Positions 7,089 through 15,063 of a stretch of 21,273 nt of DNA are shown piece after piece. The stretch's first letter is position 1. The number at the start of each line of letters is the position of its first letter. The translations under genes were made by a program, and so were the position numbers. The stretch comes from an uncultured Clostridium sp. (GTDB lineage: Bacteria; Bacillota; Clostridia; Clostridiales; Clostridiaceae): contig UQQU01000061.1 of the NCBI GenBank assembly GCA_900543325.1, forward strand, positions 1 to 21,273. The letters run 5' to 3'. The notes beneath the pieces were generated by a model that made no database searches, was not told the origin of the DNA, and was given only the letters and a program-made list of their open reading frames with translations.

Positions 7089-7853
7089 TTATCCGAATCT
7101 TCCAGTTATATAATCCTCCGTTCTCTTATCCTTTGGTCTGTAGAAAATATCTTCTGTTTTACCATATTCAATAACTTCTCCAGATAAGAAGAAAGCAGTC
7201 TTATCAGCAATTCTTCCAGCTTGTTGCATATTATGAGTAACAATTACCACTGTATATTGTTTCTTTAATTGATCCATAAGCTCTTCCATTTTATTAGTTG
7301 AAATTGGATCTAATGCTGATGTAGGTTCATCCATTAAAATTATTTCTGGAGATACAGCTATAGTTCTAGCTATACATAATCTTTGTTGTTGCCCTCCAGA
7401 AAGACCTAATGCTGACTTTTTCAATCTATCTTTTACTTCATCAAAAAGTGCAGCTCCTCGCAAACTTGTTTCAACAATTTCATCTAATTTCTTTTTATCT
7501 TTTATCCCATGTATTCTTGGTCCATAAGCTATATTATCATAAATTGACATAGGAAATGGATTTGGCTTTTGGAATACCATTCCAACTTTTTTTCTTAGAT
7601 CTATTTCATCATATTCCTTATATATATCTTTACCATCTATTAAAATTTCACCATTAATTTTAACACCTTCAATTAAATCATTCATTCTATTTAAAGTTCT
7701 TAAAAATGTAGATTTACCACATCCCGAAGGTCCTATTAATGCTGTAACTTTTTTTGATTCTATATCTAAGTTAATATTTTTTAACGCTTTATTCTCACCA
7801 TAAAACAATTCTAAGTTTCTAACTTGAATTTCTGGTTTTATTATATTTGACAT
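7089..7853 (-). CDS. pstB: Phosphate ABC transporter ATPase PstB
   Basis: PstB hydrolyses ATP to power import of inorganic phosphate through the PstC-PstA channel. Visible motifs are Walker A GPSGCGKST (residues 41-49), the Q-loop glutamine near 95 (VFQKPNPFP, a PstB hallmark), the signature LSGGQQQR (151-158), Walker B IILMDEP (171-177) and the H-loop VTHNMQQA. At 254 residues the length is typical. ATG at 7851-7853 follows GAGGTG. A stem-loop lies in the 89-base gap after pstA, and phoU follows 28 bases downstream. Confidence 0.97.
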   Translation of the reverse strand: MSNIIKPEIQVRNLELFYGENKALKNINLDIESKKVTALIGPSGCGKSTFLRTLNRMNDLIEGVKINGEILIDGKDIYKEYDEIDLRKKVGMVFQKPNPFPMSIYDNIAYGPRIHGIKDKKKLDEIVETSLRGAALFDEVKDRLKKSALGLSGGQQQRLCIARTIAVSPEIILMDEPTSALDPISTNKMEELMDQLKKQYTVVIVTHNMQQAGRIADKTAFFLSGEVIEYGKTEDIFYRPKDKRTEDYITGRFG

Positions 7854-7888
7854 ATTTACACCTCAAAATCTATATGCTTTTCTTTAAC

Positions 7889-7922
7889 TATATAGTTACT
7901 TCATATATATAGTAACTATATA
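7889..7922 (-). promoter_or_regulatory. Stem-loop between pstA and pstB
   Basis: TATATAGTTACT (7889-7900) and AGTAACTATATA (7911-7922) are exact reverse complements around a 10-base loop. No U-tract follows, so termination is unlikely. It could protect or separate mRNA segments, or be a regulator site. Confidence 0.5.
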
Positions 7923-7942
7923 CCACTTATTACGCTTCAAAT

Positions 7943-8767
7943 TTAATAATTAGCTTTATTGAATTTCTTACTTATAAATTTAGCTAATAAATTTAAAACT
8001 AAAATCATTACAATTAAAACTATTCCTGCAGCAGCTGCTGATGCAATATCACCTTTTTCTTTAGTTTCAAGGAAAGCGTGAACTGTTAAAGTTCTACCAC
8101 TTGACATTATGCTTGTAGGTATCTTATAAACTGTACCTGCTGTTAAGAAAAGTGCTGCTGATTCTCCAATTACACGTCCCATAGAAAGTATAACTCCTGA
8201 AAGTATACCTGGTATAGCACTTGGAAGTATTACCTTATACAAAGTTTGGAATCTTGTTGCTCCAAGTCCTAATGAAGCTTCCCTATATGAAGGTGGAACT
8301 ACTTTTAATGACTCCTCTGTTGTACGAATAATTACTGGTAATATAATTATTGCTAAAGTCAATGATCCTGCTAAAAGTGAATAACCAAACTTTAATGCAC
8401 TTACAAAAAATGCTGCTCCAAATAATCCATAAACTATTGATGGTATTCCAGCCAATGCTTCTGTTGAATATCTAATTACCCTAACAAGCTTTCCTTGCTT
8501 TGCATACTCTTGTAAGTAAACAGCTGAAAGTACTCCTATTGGTGTTGCTATAAGTAATGATAAGCCTACTGTATATAATGTAGAAATAATAAATGGCTTT
8601 ATTCCGCCACCACCTGATGGTTTATAATCTCCAAATAAGTAATTTAGATTTATTAATTTATATCCTTTTATAAATATGAATCCTATTATAAATACTAAAA
8701 TTCCAACTGTTATTATCGCTGATAAATATAATAATATCTTTAAGATATTTTCTTTAAATTTTCTCAT
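7943..8767 (-). CDS. pstA: Phosphate ABC transporter permease PstA
   Basis: PstA is one of the two membrane subunits of the phosphate importer. The 274-residue chain has about six hydrophobic segments, beginning near residues 12-34, and carries the EAA loop EASLGLGATRFQTL that docks on PstB, followed by PSAIPGILSGVILS. AGIPSIVYGLFG and RVIGESAALFLTAG are family signatures. ATG at 8765-8767 lies 2 bases after the pstC stop codon, so translation is likely coupled. Confidence 0.96.
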   Translation of the reverse strand: MRKFKENILKILLYLSAIITVGILVFIIGFIFIKGYKLINLNYLFGDYKPSGGGGIKPFIISTLYTVGLSLLIATPIGVLSAVYLQEYAKQGKLVRVIRYSTEALAGIPSIVYGLFGAAFFVSALKFGYSLLAGSLTLAIIILPVIIRTTEESLKVVPPSYREASLGLGATRFQTLYKVILPSAIPGILSGVILSMGRVIGESAALFLTAGTVYKIPTSIMSSGRTLTVHAFLETKEKGDIASAAAAGIVLIVMILVLNLLAKFISKKFNKANY

Positions 8768-8769
8768 TT

Positions 8770-9663
8770 TTATTTACCTTCCTTACTAGAAAGTTTTGAA
8801 ATTACTAAATTTAATATTAAGATGAATACAAACAATACAACTCCTGTTGCAAACAATAACTCTTGGTGAGATTGTGTTGCATATCCCATTTCTAAAGCAA
8901 TATTGCTTGTAAGAGGTCTTACCTTGTCAAAAATAGATGTTGGTATTTGAACTGAGTTACCTCCAACTAAGATTATAGCCATTGTTTCACCAATTGCTCT
9001 TCCGCATCCTAATACTATTGCTGCAAGTATACCTGACTTAGCTGCAGGTACCACAACCTTAAATGTAGTTTCTATATGTGAAGCTCCAAGGGCTAGAGAA
9101 CCTTCTTTATAACTTTTTGGAACAGCTTTTATAGCAGTAGTAGAAACTGAAATTATTGTAGGTAACATCATAACTGCTAACACAATAATTACTGCTAATA
9201 AACTTTGTCCTTGTGGTAAATTGAAAGTTCTTTGAATCCATGGAACAATTACTGCCAAACCAAATAATCCGTATAATACAGATGGTATTCCAGCTAAAAG
9301 CTCAACTGCTGGAATTATAATTTTAGATACTCCCTTTGGAGCTACTTCTGCAATAAAAATAGCAGTTAGTAATCCTATTGGTACCCCTATTATTAAAGCT
9401 CCTAATGTACCATAAATAGATGCTATTATCATTGGTAATATTCCATACTTTTGATTTTCTGATGTTGGATACCATTCAGTTCCAAAAATAAATTGTGTAA
9501 ATGATTTTCCTTCTGCGAAAAATGGTCTTAAACCTTTATAGAATACAAATCCTATTATCAATATTAAACTTACTACAGCAATAAGCGCACACACTAGAAA
9601 TATTGCTCTTGTAACTTTGTCTATAATATATTTACTTTTATTGCTTTTATTTTCCTCTACCAT
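8770..9663 (-). CDS. pstC: Phosphate ABC transporter permease PstC
   Basis: PstC pairs with PstA to form the phosphate channel. It has six hydrophobic segments, AGIPSVLYGLFG, the EAA loop EGSLALGASHIETTFKVV and CGRAIGETMAIILVGG. The start is ATG at 9661-9663, preceded by a perfect AGGAGG at 7 bases, giving 297 residues. An apparent 26-codon extension upstream is rejected because it runs through a terminator-like hairpin after pstS and has no ribosome binding site. pstA follows 2 bases downstream. Confidence 0.96.
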   Translation of the reverse strand: MVEENKSNKSKYIIDKVTRAIFLVCALIAVVSLILIIGFVFYKGLRPFFAEGKSFTQFIFGTEWYPTSENQKYGILPMIIASIYGTLGALIIGVPIGLLTAIFIAEVAPKGVSKIIIPAVELLAGIPSVLYGLFGLAVIVPWIQRTFNLPQGQSLLAVIIVLAVMMLPTIISVSTTAIKAVPKSYKEGSLALGASHIETTFKVVVPAAKSGILAAIVLGCGRAIGETMAIILVGGNSVQIPTSIFDKVRPLTSNIALEMGYATQSHQELLFATGVVLFVFILILNLVISKLSSKEGK

Positions 9664-9710
9664 TTCAGTCCTCCTAATGGTAATAACACACTTTGATTTA
9701 TTTATATAGT

Positions 9711-9734
9711 AAAAATGCCCCAATACCAGAGGCA
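9711..9734 (-). terminator. Intra-operon terminator/attenuator after pstS
   Basis: In the minus transcript UGCCUC (9729-9734) pairs with GGGGCA (9716-9721) around a 7-base loop and is followed by five U (9711-9715). It lies 20 bases after the pstS stop codon and 48 bases before the pstC start. Partial termination would yield more PstS than the membrane subunits. Confidence 0.65.
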
Positions 9735-9754
9735 CCTTCACAGTTGTTTTAAAA

Positions 9755-10609
9755 CTAGTCTATAGTTATTAATTTATTTTCTTCTACTATTTGTTGCCCT
9801 TCAGTGCTTAATACGAAGTCCATTAACTTTTGACCATTTTCTGTTAAAGTATCTTCTTTAGTTACTAATATAAATGGTCTTGAAATCTTATAGTCACCAG
9901 CCTTAACATTCTCAGCCGTTGGTTCTATATCATTAACACTTAAGGCCTTTACAGTATTATCAATATATTCAAAAGAAGCAAATCCTATTGCATTTTTATT
10001 TCCTGCAACTGTAGTTTTAACAGCTCCACTACCATCTGAAATTGTAGCATCTTTTGTTAATTCCTCTGATTTATAACCAACAATTTCTTGGAATGCATCT
10101 CTTGTTCCAGACCCCTCTTCTCTTGAAACTACAACTATTGGTGAATCATCACCCCCAAGTTCCTTCCAATTAGTAATTTCTCCTGTATATATTTTTTTAA
10201 CATCTTCTAAAGATATGTTGCTTACTGGATTTTCTGTATTTACTAGTAAAGCAATTCCATCGTATGCTACTGTTGTTCCTTGAACAGAAGTCTTTTCTTC
10301 ATCTTTTAATTCTCTTGAAGACATTCCTATCTCTGAAATTCCAGAAATAACATCTTTTATTCCAGCTCCTGAACCATTTTGTTGTATCTCTAATGTTACA
10401 TTATTATTCTCTTCTTCATATTTTTCTTGAATTTTTTCCATTAATGGACCTACTGAAGTTGACCCCGAAATTGAAATTGTTACTGAACCTCCGTTAGAAG
10501 CTGTATTATTTTTTCCTTCTGAACTATTTGATCCACATCCTACAAATGTTGCACCAACCATAGTTACTAACAATGCTCCTACCATTAACTTCAATTTTTT
10601 ACTTCTCAT
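9755..10609 (-). CDS. pstS: Phosphate-binding lipoprotein PstS
   Basis: PstS captures phosphate outside the membrane and delivers it to PstCA. Residues 1-25 form a lipoprotein signal: basic start MRSKKLK, a hydrophobic core and a lipobox ending in C25 (TFVGC), followed by a Ser/Asn-rich tether. Phosphate-binding loops are visible as SGSTSVGPL and SREEGSGTRDAF. The start is ATG at 10607-10609, since GGAGG lies about 8 bases upstream and the protein then begins with the signal peptide; a frame 13 codons longer has none of this. It is the first gene of the pst operon, behind an array of PhoP boxes, and is followed by an attenuating hairpin. Confidence 0.97.
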   Translation of the reverse strand: MRSKKLKLMVGALLVTMVGATFVGCGSNSSEGKNNTASNGGSVTISISGSTSVGPLMEKIQEKYEEENNNVTLEIQQNGSGAGIKDVISGISEIGMSSRELKDEEKTSVQGTTVAYDGIALLVNTENPVSNISLEDVKKIYTGEITNWKELGGDDSPIVVVSREEGSGTRDAFQEIVGYKSEELTKDATISDGSGAVKTTVAGNKNAIGFASFEYIDNTVKALSVNDIEPTAENVKAGDYKISRPFILVTKEDTLTENGQKLMDFVLSTEGQQIVEENKLITID

Positions 10610-10664
10610 TTTTATTCCTCCAATTTCATAAATGAATTTTTTATTCATACACCTTACACCAATA

Positions 10665-10739
10665 ATATTATTCCTCTAAAGTTAAAGTAATATTACTTAA
10701 AGGTTAAATAACGTTAGATGAATGTTAAGATAACGTTAA
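10665..10739 (-). promoter_or_regulatory. PhoP-box array and promoter of the pst operon
   Basis: On the minus strand the five-base unit TTAAC or CTAAC occurs at 10735-10739, 10724-10728, 10713-10717 and 10703-10707, with steps of 11, 11 and 10 bases, and again at 10681-10685, two steps further. Direct TT[ACT]A[CT]A repeats at 11-bp phasing are the PhoP operator of Bacillus subtilis. The last unit lies 10 bases from TAATAT (10665-10670), the likely -10, as expected for an activator replacing a -35. Confidence 0.82.
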
Positions 10740-10775
10740 ATGTGTATATTTTTTGTAACAAAAGAAATAATATTT

Positions 10776-10821
10776 AAAAAAAAATAAGATAAAAATATAT
10801 TAAATATCCTTACCTTATTTT
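10776..10821 (-). terminator. Possible AT-rich terminator after phoR
   Basis: In the minus transcript AAAAUAAG (10814-10821) can pair with CUUAUUUU (10781-10788), followed by a run of nine U (10776-10784, partly shared with the stem). The loop is long (25 bases), so the fold is weak; some read-through into pst is possible. Confidence 0.45.
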
Positions 10822-10861
10822 TATTTACCATTTTCTTATATTTTATTATTAAATTTATTAT

Positions 10862-12538
10862 TTATTTTTTAATCCTTACAGTAAATGTACTTCCAACCCC
10901 TACTTCTGAATCAACCGTTATATCTCCGTTAAACAACTTAACAATATGCTTAACAATTGCAAGTCCAAGTCCTGTCCCCTTTGTAGATCTTGACTTATCT
11001 ACTCTATAAAACCTTTCAAATATCCTTGGAATATCATTTTTAGGAATTCCTATACCATTATCTATTACTTTGAAAATGAAATATCCATTGTTAGATGTTA
11101 TAAGAATTTTAACATTTCCATTTTCATTAGAATATTTGATAGCATTTTCTATTAAATTTAAAGCTAATTGATGGAATTTATCCTTACTTCCAATAATTTC
11201 ACTATCAAACTCATTTATAAATTCTATCTTAATTTGCTTTTTATCTGCTTGTTTTCTAACTATATCAATTATATTTTCTATAACTTCTCTAGGGTTAAAG
11301 TTAGTATTATCCAGCTTATGAAGGTTTTCAATATTAGAAAGCACTAAAATATCATTAATTAAATTAGTTAATCTCTCAGCCTCTTTATCAATAATATTTA
11401 AAAACTTATTCTTAGTTTCAGAATCGTCAACATATCTTAAAGTTTCAGAAAAACCTTTAATTGATGTTAATGGTGTTTTAAGCTCATGAGAAACATTAGC
11501 AACAAATTCACTTCTCATATTTTCAAGACGTTTAATATCTGTAATATCCTGAAGTGCTATTACTATCCCTATTTGACTTTTTGATCCACTTATAATAGGG
11601 GCTTTTTTTACTCTTATCTCCCTTTCTACAGGATGGAGTAACCTTATCTCTCTTGATCCTATATCTGGTACTTCTCTTATAAAGTTAATTAAATCATAAT
11701 CAATAATACAAGATGATATCCTTTTTCCTATTACATCCCCTTGTAAATCAAATAACTTTTTCGAATATGGATTACTTAATATAATCTTTTCATTATTATC
11801 TACTGCTATTACTCCACTTTCCATACTCTCCAGTATAGCTTCAAGCTTATTTTGCTTATCTAAGGAGTCATTTATTTTAGTTTCTAATTGATCTGCCATA
11901 TTATTAAATGTTTGTGCCAACAGCCCAATTTCATCATAATTTCCAATAAGCGCCCTCTTATTCAAATTACCATTGGCAATTTTAGCAGTTACCTTTTCAA
12001 GTTCTTTAATAGGATATACAATTATCTTAACTAATTTCACTGCCAATGCTAATGATAATAAAAATACTCCTATTACAATAGCAACATAATACTTTAACAT
12101 TCCTGAGGTAAACACCTTTATATTACTAACGGGAACTGAACTCCTAATAACCATATCATCATTTATCTTAGTTGCATAATAAACCATATTTATTGATAGT
12201 GTTTTACTAAATCTAACACTACTTCCAGTACCATTATTAAATGCATCTATAATTTCTTGTCTATCTTTATGATTTTCTAAATCTGATGTTTCATTATCAA
12301 ATATTACCTCTCCATCTTTATTTACCACAGTAAATCTAACGGAGTTCCCTTTAAATTTATATGTAGACAAATCCTCACTGGTATAATATCCCTTTGAAAA
12401 GCACACATTATATATAGATAACGCTTCCTTTGCATCATTTATAGTATTTATATTCACTAATATAATAAAGGAGCTTGTCACTATAATCAATGCAAATATA
12501 ACTGTAATTACTACCGATGTTATAATACGTTTTTTCAT
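10862..12538 (-). CDS. phoR: Phosphate sensor histidine kinase PhoR
   Basis: PhoR is the membrane kinase that phosphorylates PhoP under phosphate limitation. The 558 residues comprise transmembrane segments at about 4-28 and 150-172 around an extracytoplasmic sensor region, a HAMP linker (about 172-225), a PAS domain (about 232-335), the HisKA box VSHELKTP with H351, and the ATPase domain with N465 (NLIENAIKYS), DNGIGIP and GTGLGLAI. ATG at 12536-12538 lies 6 bases after the phoP stop codon and has no recognisable Shine-Dalgarno, so translation probably depends on termination of phoP. Its position beside pstSCAB-phoU supports PhoR over other PAS-HAMP kinases. Confidence 0.93.
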   Translation of the reverse strand: MKKRIITSVVITVIFALIIVTSSFIILVNINTINDAKEALSIYNVCFSKGYYTSEDLSTYKFKGNSVRFTVVNKDGEVIFDNETSDLENHKDRQEIIDAFNNGTGSSVRFSKTLSINMVYYATKINDDMVIRSSVPVSNIKVFTSGMLKYYVAIVIGVFLLSLALAVKLVKIIVYPIKELEKVTAKIANGNLNKRALIGNYDEIGLLAQTFNNMADQLETKINDSLDKQNKLEAILESMESGVIAVDNNEKIILSNPYSKKLFDLQGDVIGKRISSCIIDYDLINFIREVPDIGSREIRLLHPVEREIRVKKAPIISGSKSQIGIVIALQDITDIKRLENMRSEFVANVSHELKTPLTSIKGFSETLRYVDDSETKNKFLNIIDKEAERLTNLINDILVLSNIENLHKLDNTNFNPREVIENIIDIVRKQADKKQIKIEFINEFDSEIIGSKDKFHQLALNLIENAIKYSNENGNVKILITSNNGYFIFKVIDNGIGIPKNDIPRIFERFYRVDKSRSTKGTGLGLAIVKHIVKLFNGDITVDSEVGVGSTFTVRIKK

Positions 12539-12544
12539 AAAATA

Positions 12545-13240
12545 CTAGTTGGGGTTAAATCTATACCCTACTCCTCTTATAGTTTCAATAAATTTAGGAT
12601 TTTTATCATCTGCCTCTATTTTCTTTCTTAAATACCTTATATGAACGTCTACAGTTCTTGTTTCACCTATATATTCATATCCCCATATTTTATCTAATAA
12701 AGTATCTCTTGTTAAAATTTTCCCTTTATTTCTGATTAAAATTTCAAGAAGCTCAAATTCCTTAAGTGTTAAATCTAACTTTTTATCTTTAACAAGAATT
12801 TCTCTTTTATCAAAGTCAGCCACTAAATCTCCAAAAGTTAATACATTACTTTCAGGTTCAACAATAGAAAATCTTCTTAATACAGCTTTTACTCTTGCAA
12901 GTAATTCCCTTACTGAAAAAGGCTTGGTAATATAATCATCTGCTCCAAGTTCTAAACCTAATATCTTATCAACTTCTTCACTTTTTGCAGTAAGCATTAT
13001 TATTGGAGTGTTTCTAATCTCACTATTACTCCTAACATCTTTACAGACATCATATCCATCTTTTCCTGGTATCATTAAATCTAACAAAATTAAATTCGGC
13101 TTTTCTTCAATTGCAAGCTTTATAGCATCAATTCCATTATTAGCTATAACAACTTTATATCCATTACTAGTTAAATTGTAACTTATAAGCTCTGCAATAT
13201 GCTCTTCATCATCTACTACTAATATTTTTTCATTAGCCAT
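12545..13240 (-). CDS. phoP: Phosphate response regulator PhoP
   Basis: An OmpR/PhoB-type response regulator of 231 residues. The receiver domain has acidic residues D10-D11, phospho-acceptor D54 (ILLDLMIPG) and the lysine in TKPFS; the winged-helix DNA-binding domain ends in TVDVHIRYLRKKIE and IRGVGYRF. The start is ATG at 13238-13240: GGGGTG lies 6 bases before it, and the GTG three codons upstream is itself part of that site. phoR follows 6 bases after its stop codon and pgeF precedes it by 18 bases. Expected targets include the 11-bp phased boxes upstream of pstS. Confidence 0.94.
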   Translation of the reverse strand: MANEKILVVDDEEHIAELISYNLTSNGYKVVIANNGIDAIKLAIEEKPNLILLDLMIPGKDGYDVCKDVRSNSEIRNTPIIMLTAKSEEVDKILGLELGADDYITKPFSVRELLARVKAVLRRFSIVEPESNVLTFGDLVADFDKREILVKDKKLDLTLKEFELLEILIRNKGKILTRDTLLDKIWGYEYIGETRTVDVHIRYLRKKIEADDKNPKFIETIRGVGYRFNPN

Positions 13241-13258
13241 TTCTATCACCCCAATAAT

Positions 13259-13996
13259 TTATTTAATATATGAAAATGAAAATAATCTTCCATATGTTCC
13301 ATTACTTCTTCTATAAGAAAACAGCTTGTTTTCTTTCTCGCAATGAGTACATAAATTTAAGGAATAAATATTATCATCCTTAATACCTATAGATTTTAAA
13401 TCCTCTTCAATACATAACTCCATACTTAGATTTCTACCCTTAAAAAGTTTTTTACTAGGTATATTAAATTTATTAATAAATTTCTCCTTTAGTTCTTCTG
13501 AAACTTCATAACAACATTGCCTAATATGCGGCCCTATATATGCTTTTATATTAACTACATCACACTTAAAATCATTAATCATTATTTCTACAGCATTCTT
13601 AGTTATGTCATTAAAAGTTCCCTTCCAGCCACTATGTATTGCTGCTATAGTAGATGTATTTTCATCAACAAGTATTACAGGAACACAATCAGCAGTAAAA
13701 GCCCCAATAATTACTGATTTTTCCTTAGTAACTATGGCATCACCTTCATTTTCAATAAAATCTTTTTGGCTTTTATCATAAACAAAAACTTTATCACTAT
13801 GTATTTGTTTTATATATTGAACTTCATCAACTCCAAAATCATCTTTAAGTGATAATAAATTATTAACCCCTTCATCTGTATGTCTGTTAAAGCTTCTATC
13901 CATTTTTGCATTAGAAAATACAACATTAATATTTTTACCTTCTAACAACCAAAAGTCCTTAAACTCTTTAAAATCATTAACATTTAACTTTTTCAT
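13259..13996 (-). CDS. pgeF: Peptidoglycan editing / purine-nucleoside enzyme PgeF (YlmD/YfiH family)
   Basis: This family (formerly called laccase domain, COG1496) acts on purine nucleosides; in Escherichia coli YfiH prevents mis-incorporation of L-Ser into peptidoglycan precursors. Metal/active-site residues are visible as H66 (QIHSDKV), C104 (TADCVPV) and H121 (HSGWKG), with IGPHIRQCCYEV, NLCTHCE and FSYRR towards the end. The 245-residue length is normal. ATG at 13994-13996 follows AGAGGTG. In Bacillus subtilis ylmD lies in the same sigE-sigG-ylm neighbourhood. Here it is only 18 bases upstream of phoP, so it may be co-transcribed with the phosphate two-component system. Confidence 0.9.
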   Translation of the reverse strand: MKKLNVNDFKEFKDFWLLEGKNINVVFSNAKMDRSFNRHTDEGVNNLLSLKDDFGVDEVQYIKQIHSDKVFVYDKSQKDFIENEGDAIVTKEKSVIIGAFTADCVPVILVDENTSTIAAIHSGWKGTFNDITKNAVEIMINDFKCDVVNIKAYIGPHIRQCCYEVSEELKEKFINKFNIPSKKLFKGRNLSMELCIEEDLKSIGIKDDNIYSLNLCTHCEKENKLFSYRRSNGTYGRLFSFSYIK

Positions 13997-14069
13997 AATT
14001 CACCTCTAAATTTTCCTAAATGTATTTTACCATTTAATATATATTTTTACCATTTGCCATGGGTATTTT

Positions 14070-14097
14070 TTAACATGATTTTAACTTTAGGTATACA
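14070..14097 (+). promoter_or_regulatory. Possible second PhoP box, upstream of pgeF-phoP-phoR
   Basis: On the plus strand TTAACA (14070), TTAACT (14081) and TATACA (14092) begin exactly 11 bases apart, the phasing of PhoP boxes, though in the opposite orientation to the downstream genes. A possible -10 TAAAAT lies at 14024-14029 on the minus strand, farther than usual. This could serve autoregulation of phoPR. Confidence 0.35.
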
Positions 14098-14121
14098 TTT
14101 AATCAAAAATAATTATACCAT

Positions 14122-14148
14122 AAAAAAAGACTGCCTTTTAGGCAGTCT
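14122..14148 (-). terminator. nrdR terminator
   Basis: AGACTGCC (14128-14135) and GGCAGTCT (14141-14148) form an 8-base-pair stem with a 5-base loop, followed by about seven U in the minus transcript, 2 bases after the nrdR stop codon. Confidence 0.92.
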
Positions 14149-14150
14149 AA

Positions 14151-14618
14151 TTAATTTTTATTTGTCATTAACCCTTTAATTTCATCTAAGAATGTATTAA
14201 TATCCTTAAATTCTCTATATACAGATGCAAATCTTACATATGAAACTTCATCTATAACCTTTAATCTATCCATAACCATTTCACCAATAGCGCTAGAATC
14301 AACTTCAGTAAGCATATTATTAGAAATACTCTTTTCAATATCTTCAGCCAATTCCTCTATTTGCTTTCTAGAAATAGGTCGCTTTTGACAAGCAATAATA
14401 AGTCCATTTACAATTTTTTCTCGATTAAAATTTTCTCTTGTTGAATCTCTTTTTACTACTAAAATTGGAATATCTTCTATTTTTTCATATGTAGTATATC
14501 TTCTTCCACAACTAGTACACTCTCTTCTTCTTCTAATTGTTGTATTATCATCTGTAGATCTTGAATCTACAACCTTACTTTCATCAAAAAAACAAAAAGG
14601 ACACTTCAAACAAACCAC
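14151..14618 (-). CDS. nrdR: Ribonucleotide reductase repressor NrdR
   Basis: NrdR is a nucleotide-sensing repressor of ribonucleotide reductase genes. It has an N-terminal zinc ribbon (C6-x2-C9 and C34-x2-C37) with the DNA-binding SRSTDD...IRRRREC segment, and an ATP-cone domain (about 52-142). GTG at 14616-14618 has AGGAG 6 bases upstream and is used here. The family normally starts MKCPFC, which here would be the TTG at 14607-14609, with a weaker AAGG site 10 bases before it; the true start is one of these two. A 13-bp palindrome precedes the gene, and a strong terminator ends it. Confidence 0.95.
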   Translation of the reverse strand: MVCLKCPFCFFDESKVVDSRSTDDNTTIRRRRECTSCGRRYTTYEKIEDIPILVVKRDSTRENFNREKIVNGLIIACQKRPISRKQIEELAEDIEKSISNNMLTEVDSSAIGEMVMDRLKVIDEVSYVRFASVYREFKDINTFLDEIKGLMTNKN

Positions 14619-14639
14619 GCCTTTCTCCTATAGTTATAT

Positions 14640-14652
14640 TTGTATTATACAA
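14640..14652 (-). promoter_or_regulatory. 13-bp palindrome with -10 sequence upstream of nrdR
   Basis: TTGTATTATACAA is a perfect palindrome about a central base, 22 bases before the GTG. On the minus strand it contains TATAAT, so it could be both a -10 and an operator. It does not look like an NrdR box, and no good -35 was found. Confidence 0.35.
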
Positions 14653-14669
14653 TCTTTTTTTATTTTATT

Positions 14670-14948
14670 CTATATTTTATTTTCATCTGTGGTTAATTGT
14701 ATACCAGAAGCATCAACAATTAATACATCAACTCCTATTTTAATTACCTTTTCCCATGGTATTTCTATATCATCTTCTTTTGCAAACCATCCCTTAGAAG
14801 TAGATGGTAAAAATATCGAAACTACTTTATTAGTAGATAAATCAACCTTATAATCTCTAACATATCCTAATTTACTTCCTGTTGATATATCTACAACTTC
14901 CATACTTCTTATAGCATTTACTGAATATAAAATCAAATCATCTTCCAT
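14670..14948 (-). CDS. ylmC: YlmC/YmxH-family PRC-barrel protein
   Basis: This 92-residue protein is a single PRC-barrel domain of the YlmC/YmxH family: an ILYSVNAIRSMEVVD start, DISTGSKLGYVRDYKVD, and IPWEKVIKIGVDVLIVD. The family is linked to sporulation by its position next to sigG in Bacillus and Clostridium; its biochemical role is unknown to me. ATG at 14946-14948 is chosen because GGAG lies 6 bases upstream, whereas the GTG four codons earlier overlaps the ribosome binding site. It lies behind the sigG terminator and so needs its own promoter, which I could not identify securely in the 91 bases available. Confidence 0.85.
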   Translation of the reverse strand: MEDDLILYSVNAIRSMEVVDISTGSKLGYVRDYKVDLSTNKVVSIFLPSTSKGWFAKEDDIEIPWEKVIKIGVDVLIVDASGIQLTTDENKI

Positions 14949-15039
14949 AAATATCTCCACCCCTTAAATATGTATTTAAATCATTTACCATAATTATATA
15001 TATGATATCATCTCTTATTTTATTAAAATAATTTTTAAC

Positions 15040-15063
15040 AAAAAAAAGGACCCTTAGGGTCCT
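15040..15063 (-). terminator. sigG terminator overlapping the stop codon
   Basis: AGGACCC (15047-15053) and GGGTCCT (15057-15063) form a 7-base-pair stem with a 3-base loop, then about seven U in the minus transcript. The first arm includes two bases of the sigG TAG, so the terminating ribosome covers the stem. Confidence 0.85.

Noticed and set aside
9664..9741. A 26-codon N-terminal extension of PstC starting at 9741
   Set aside because: It crosses the terminator-like hairpin after pstS and lacks a ribosome binding site; the ATG at 9661-9663 has a perfect AGGAGG.
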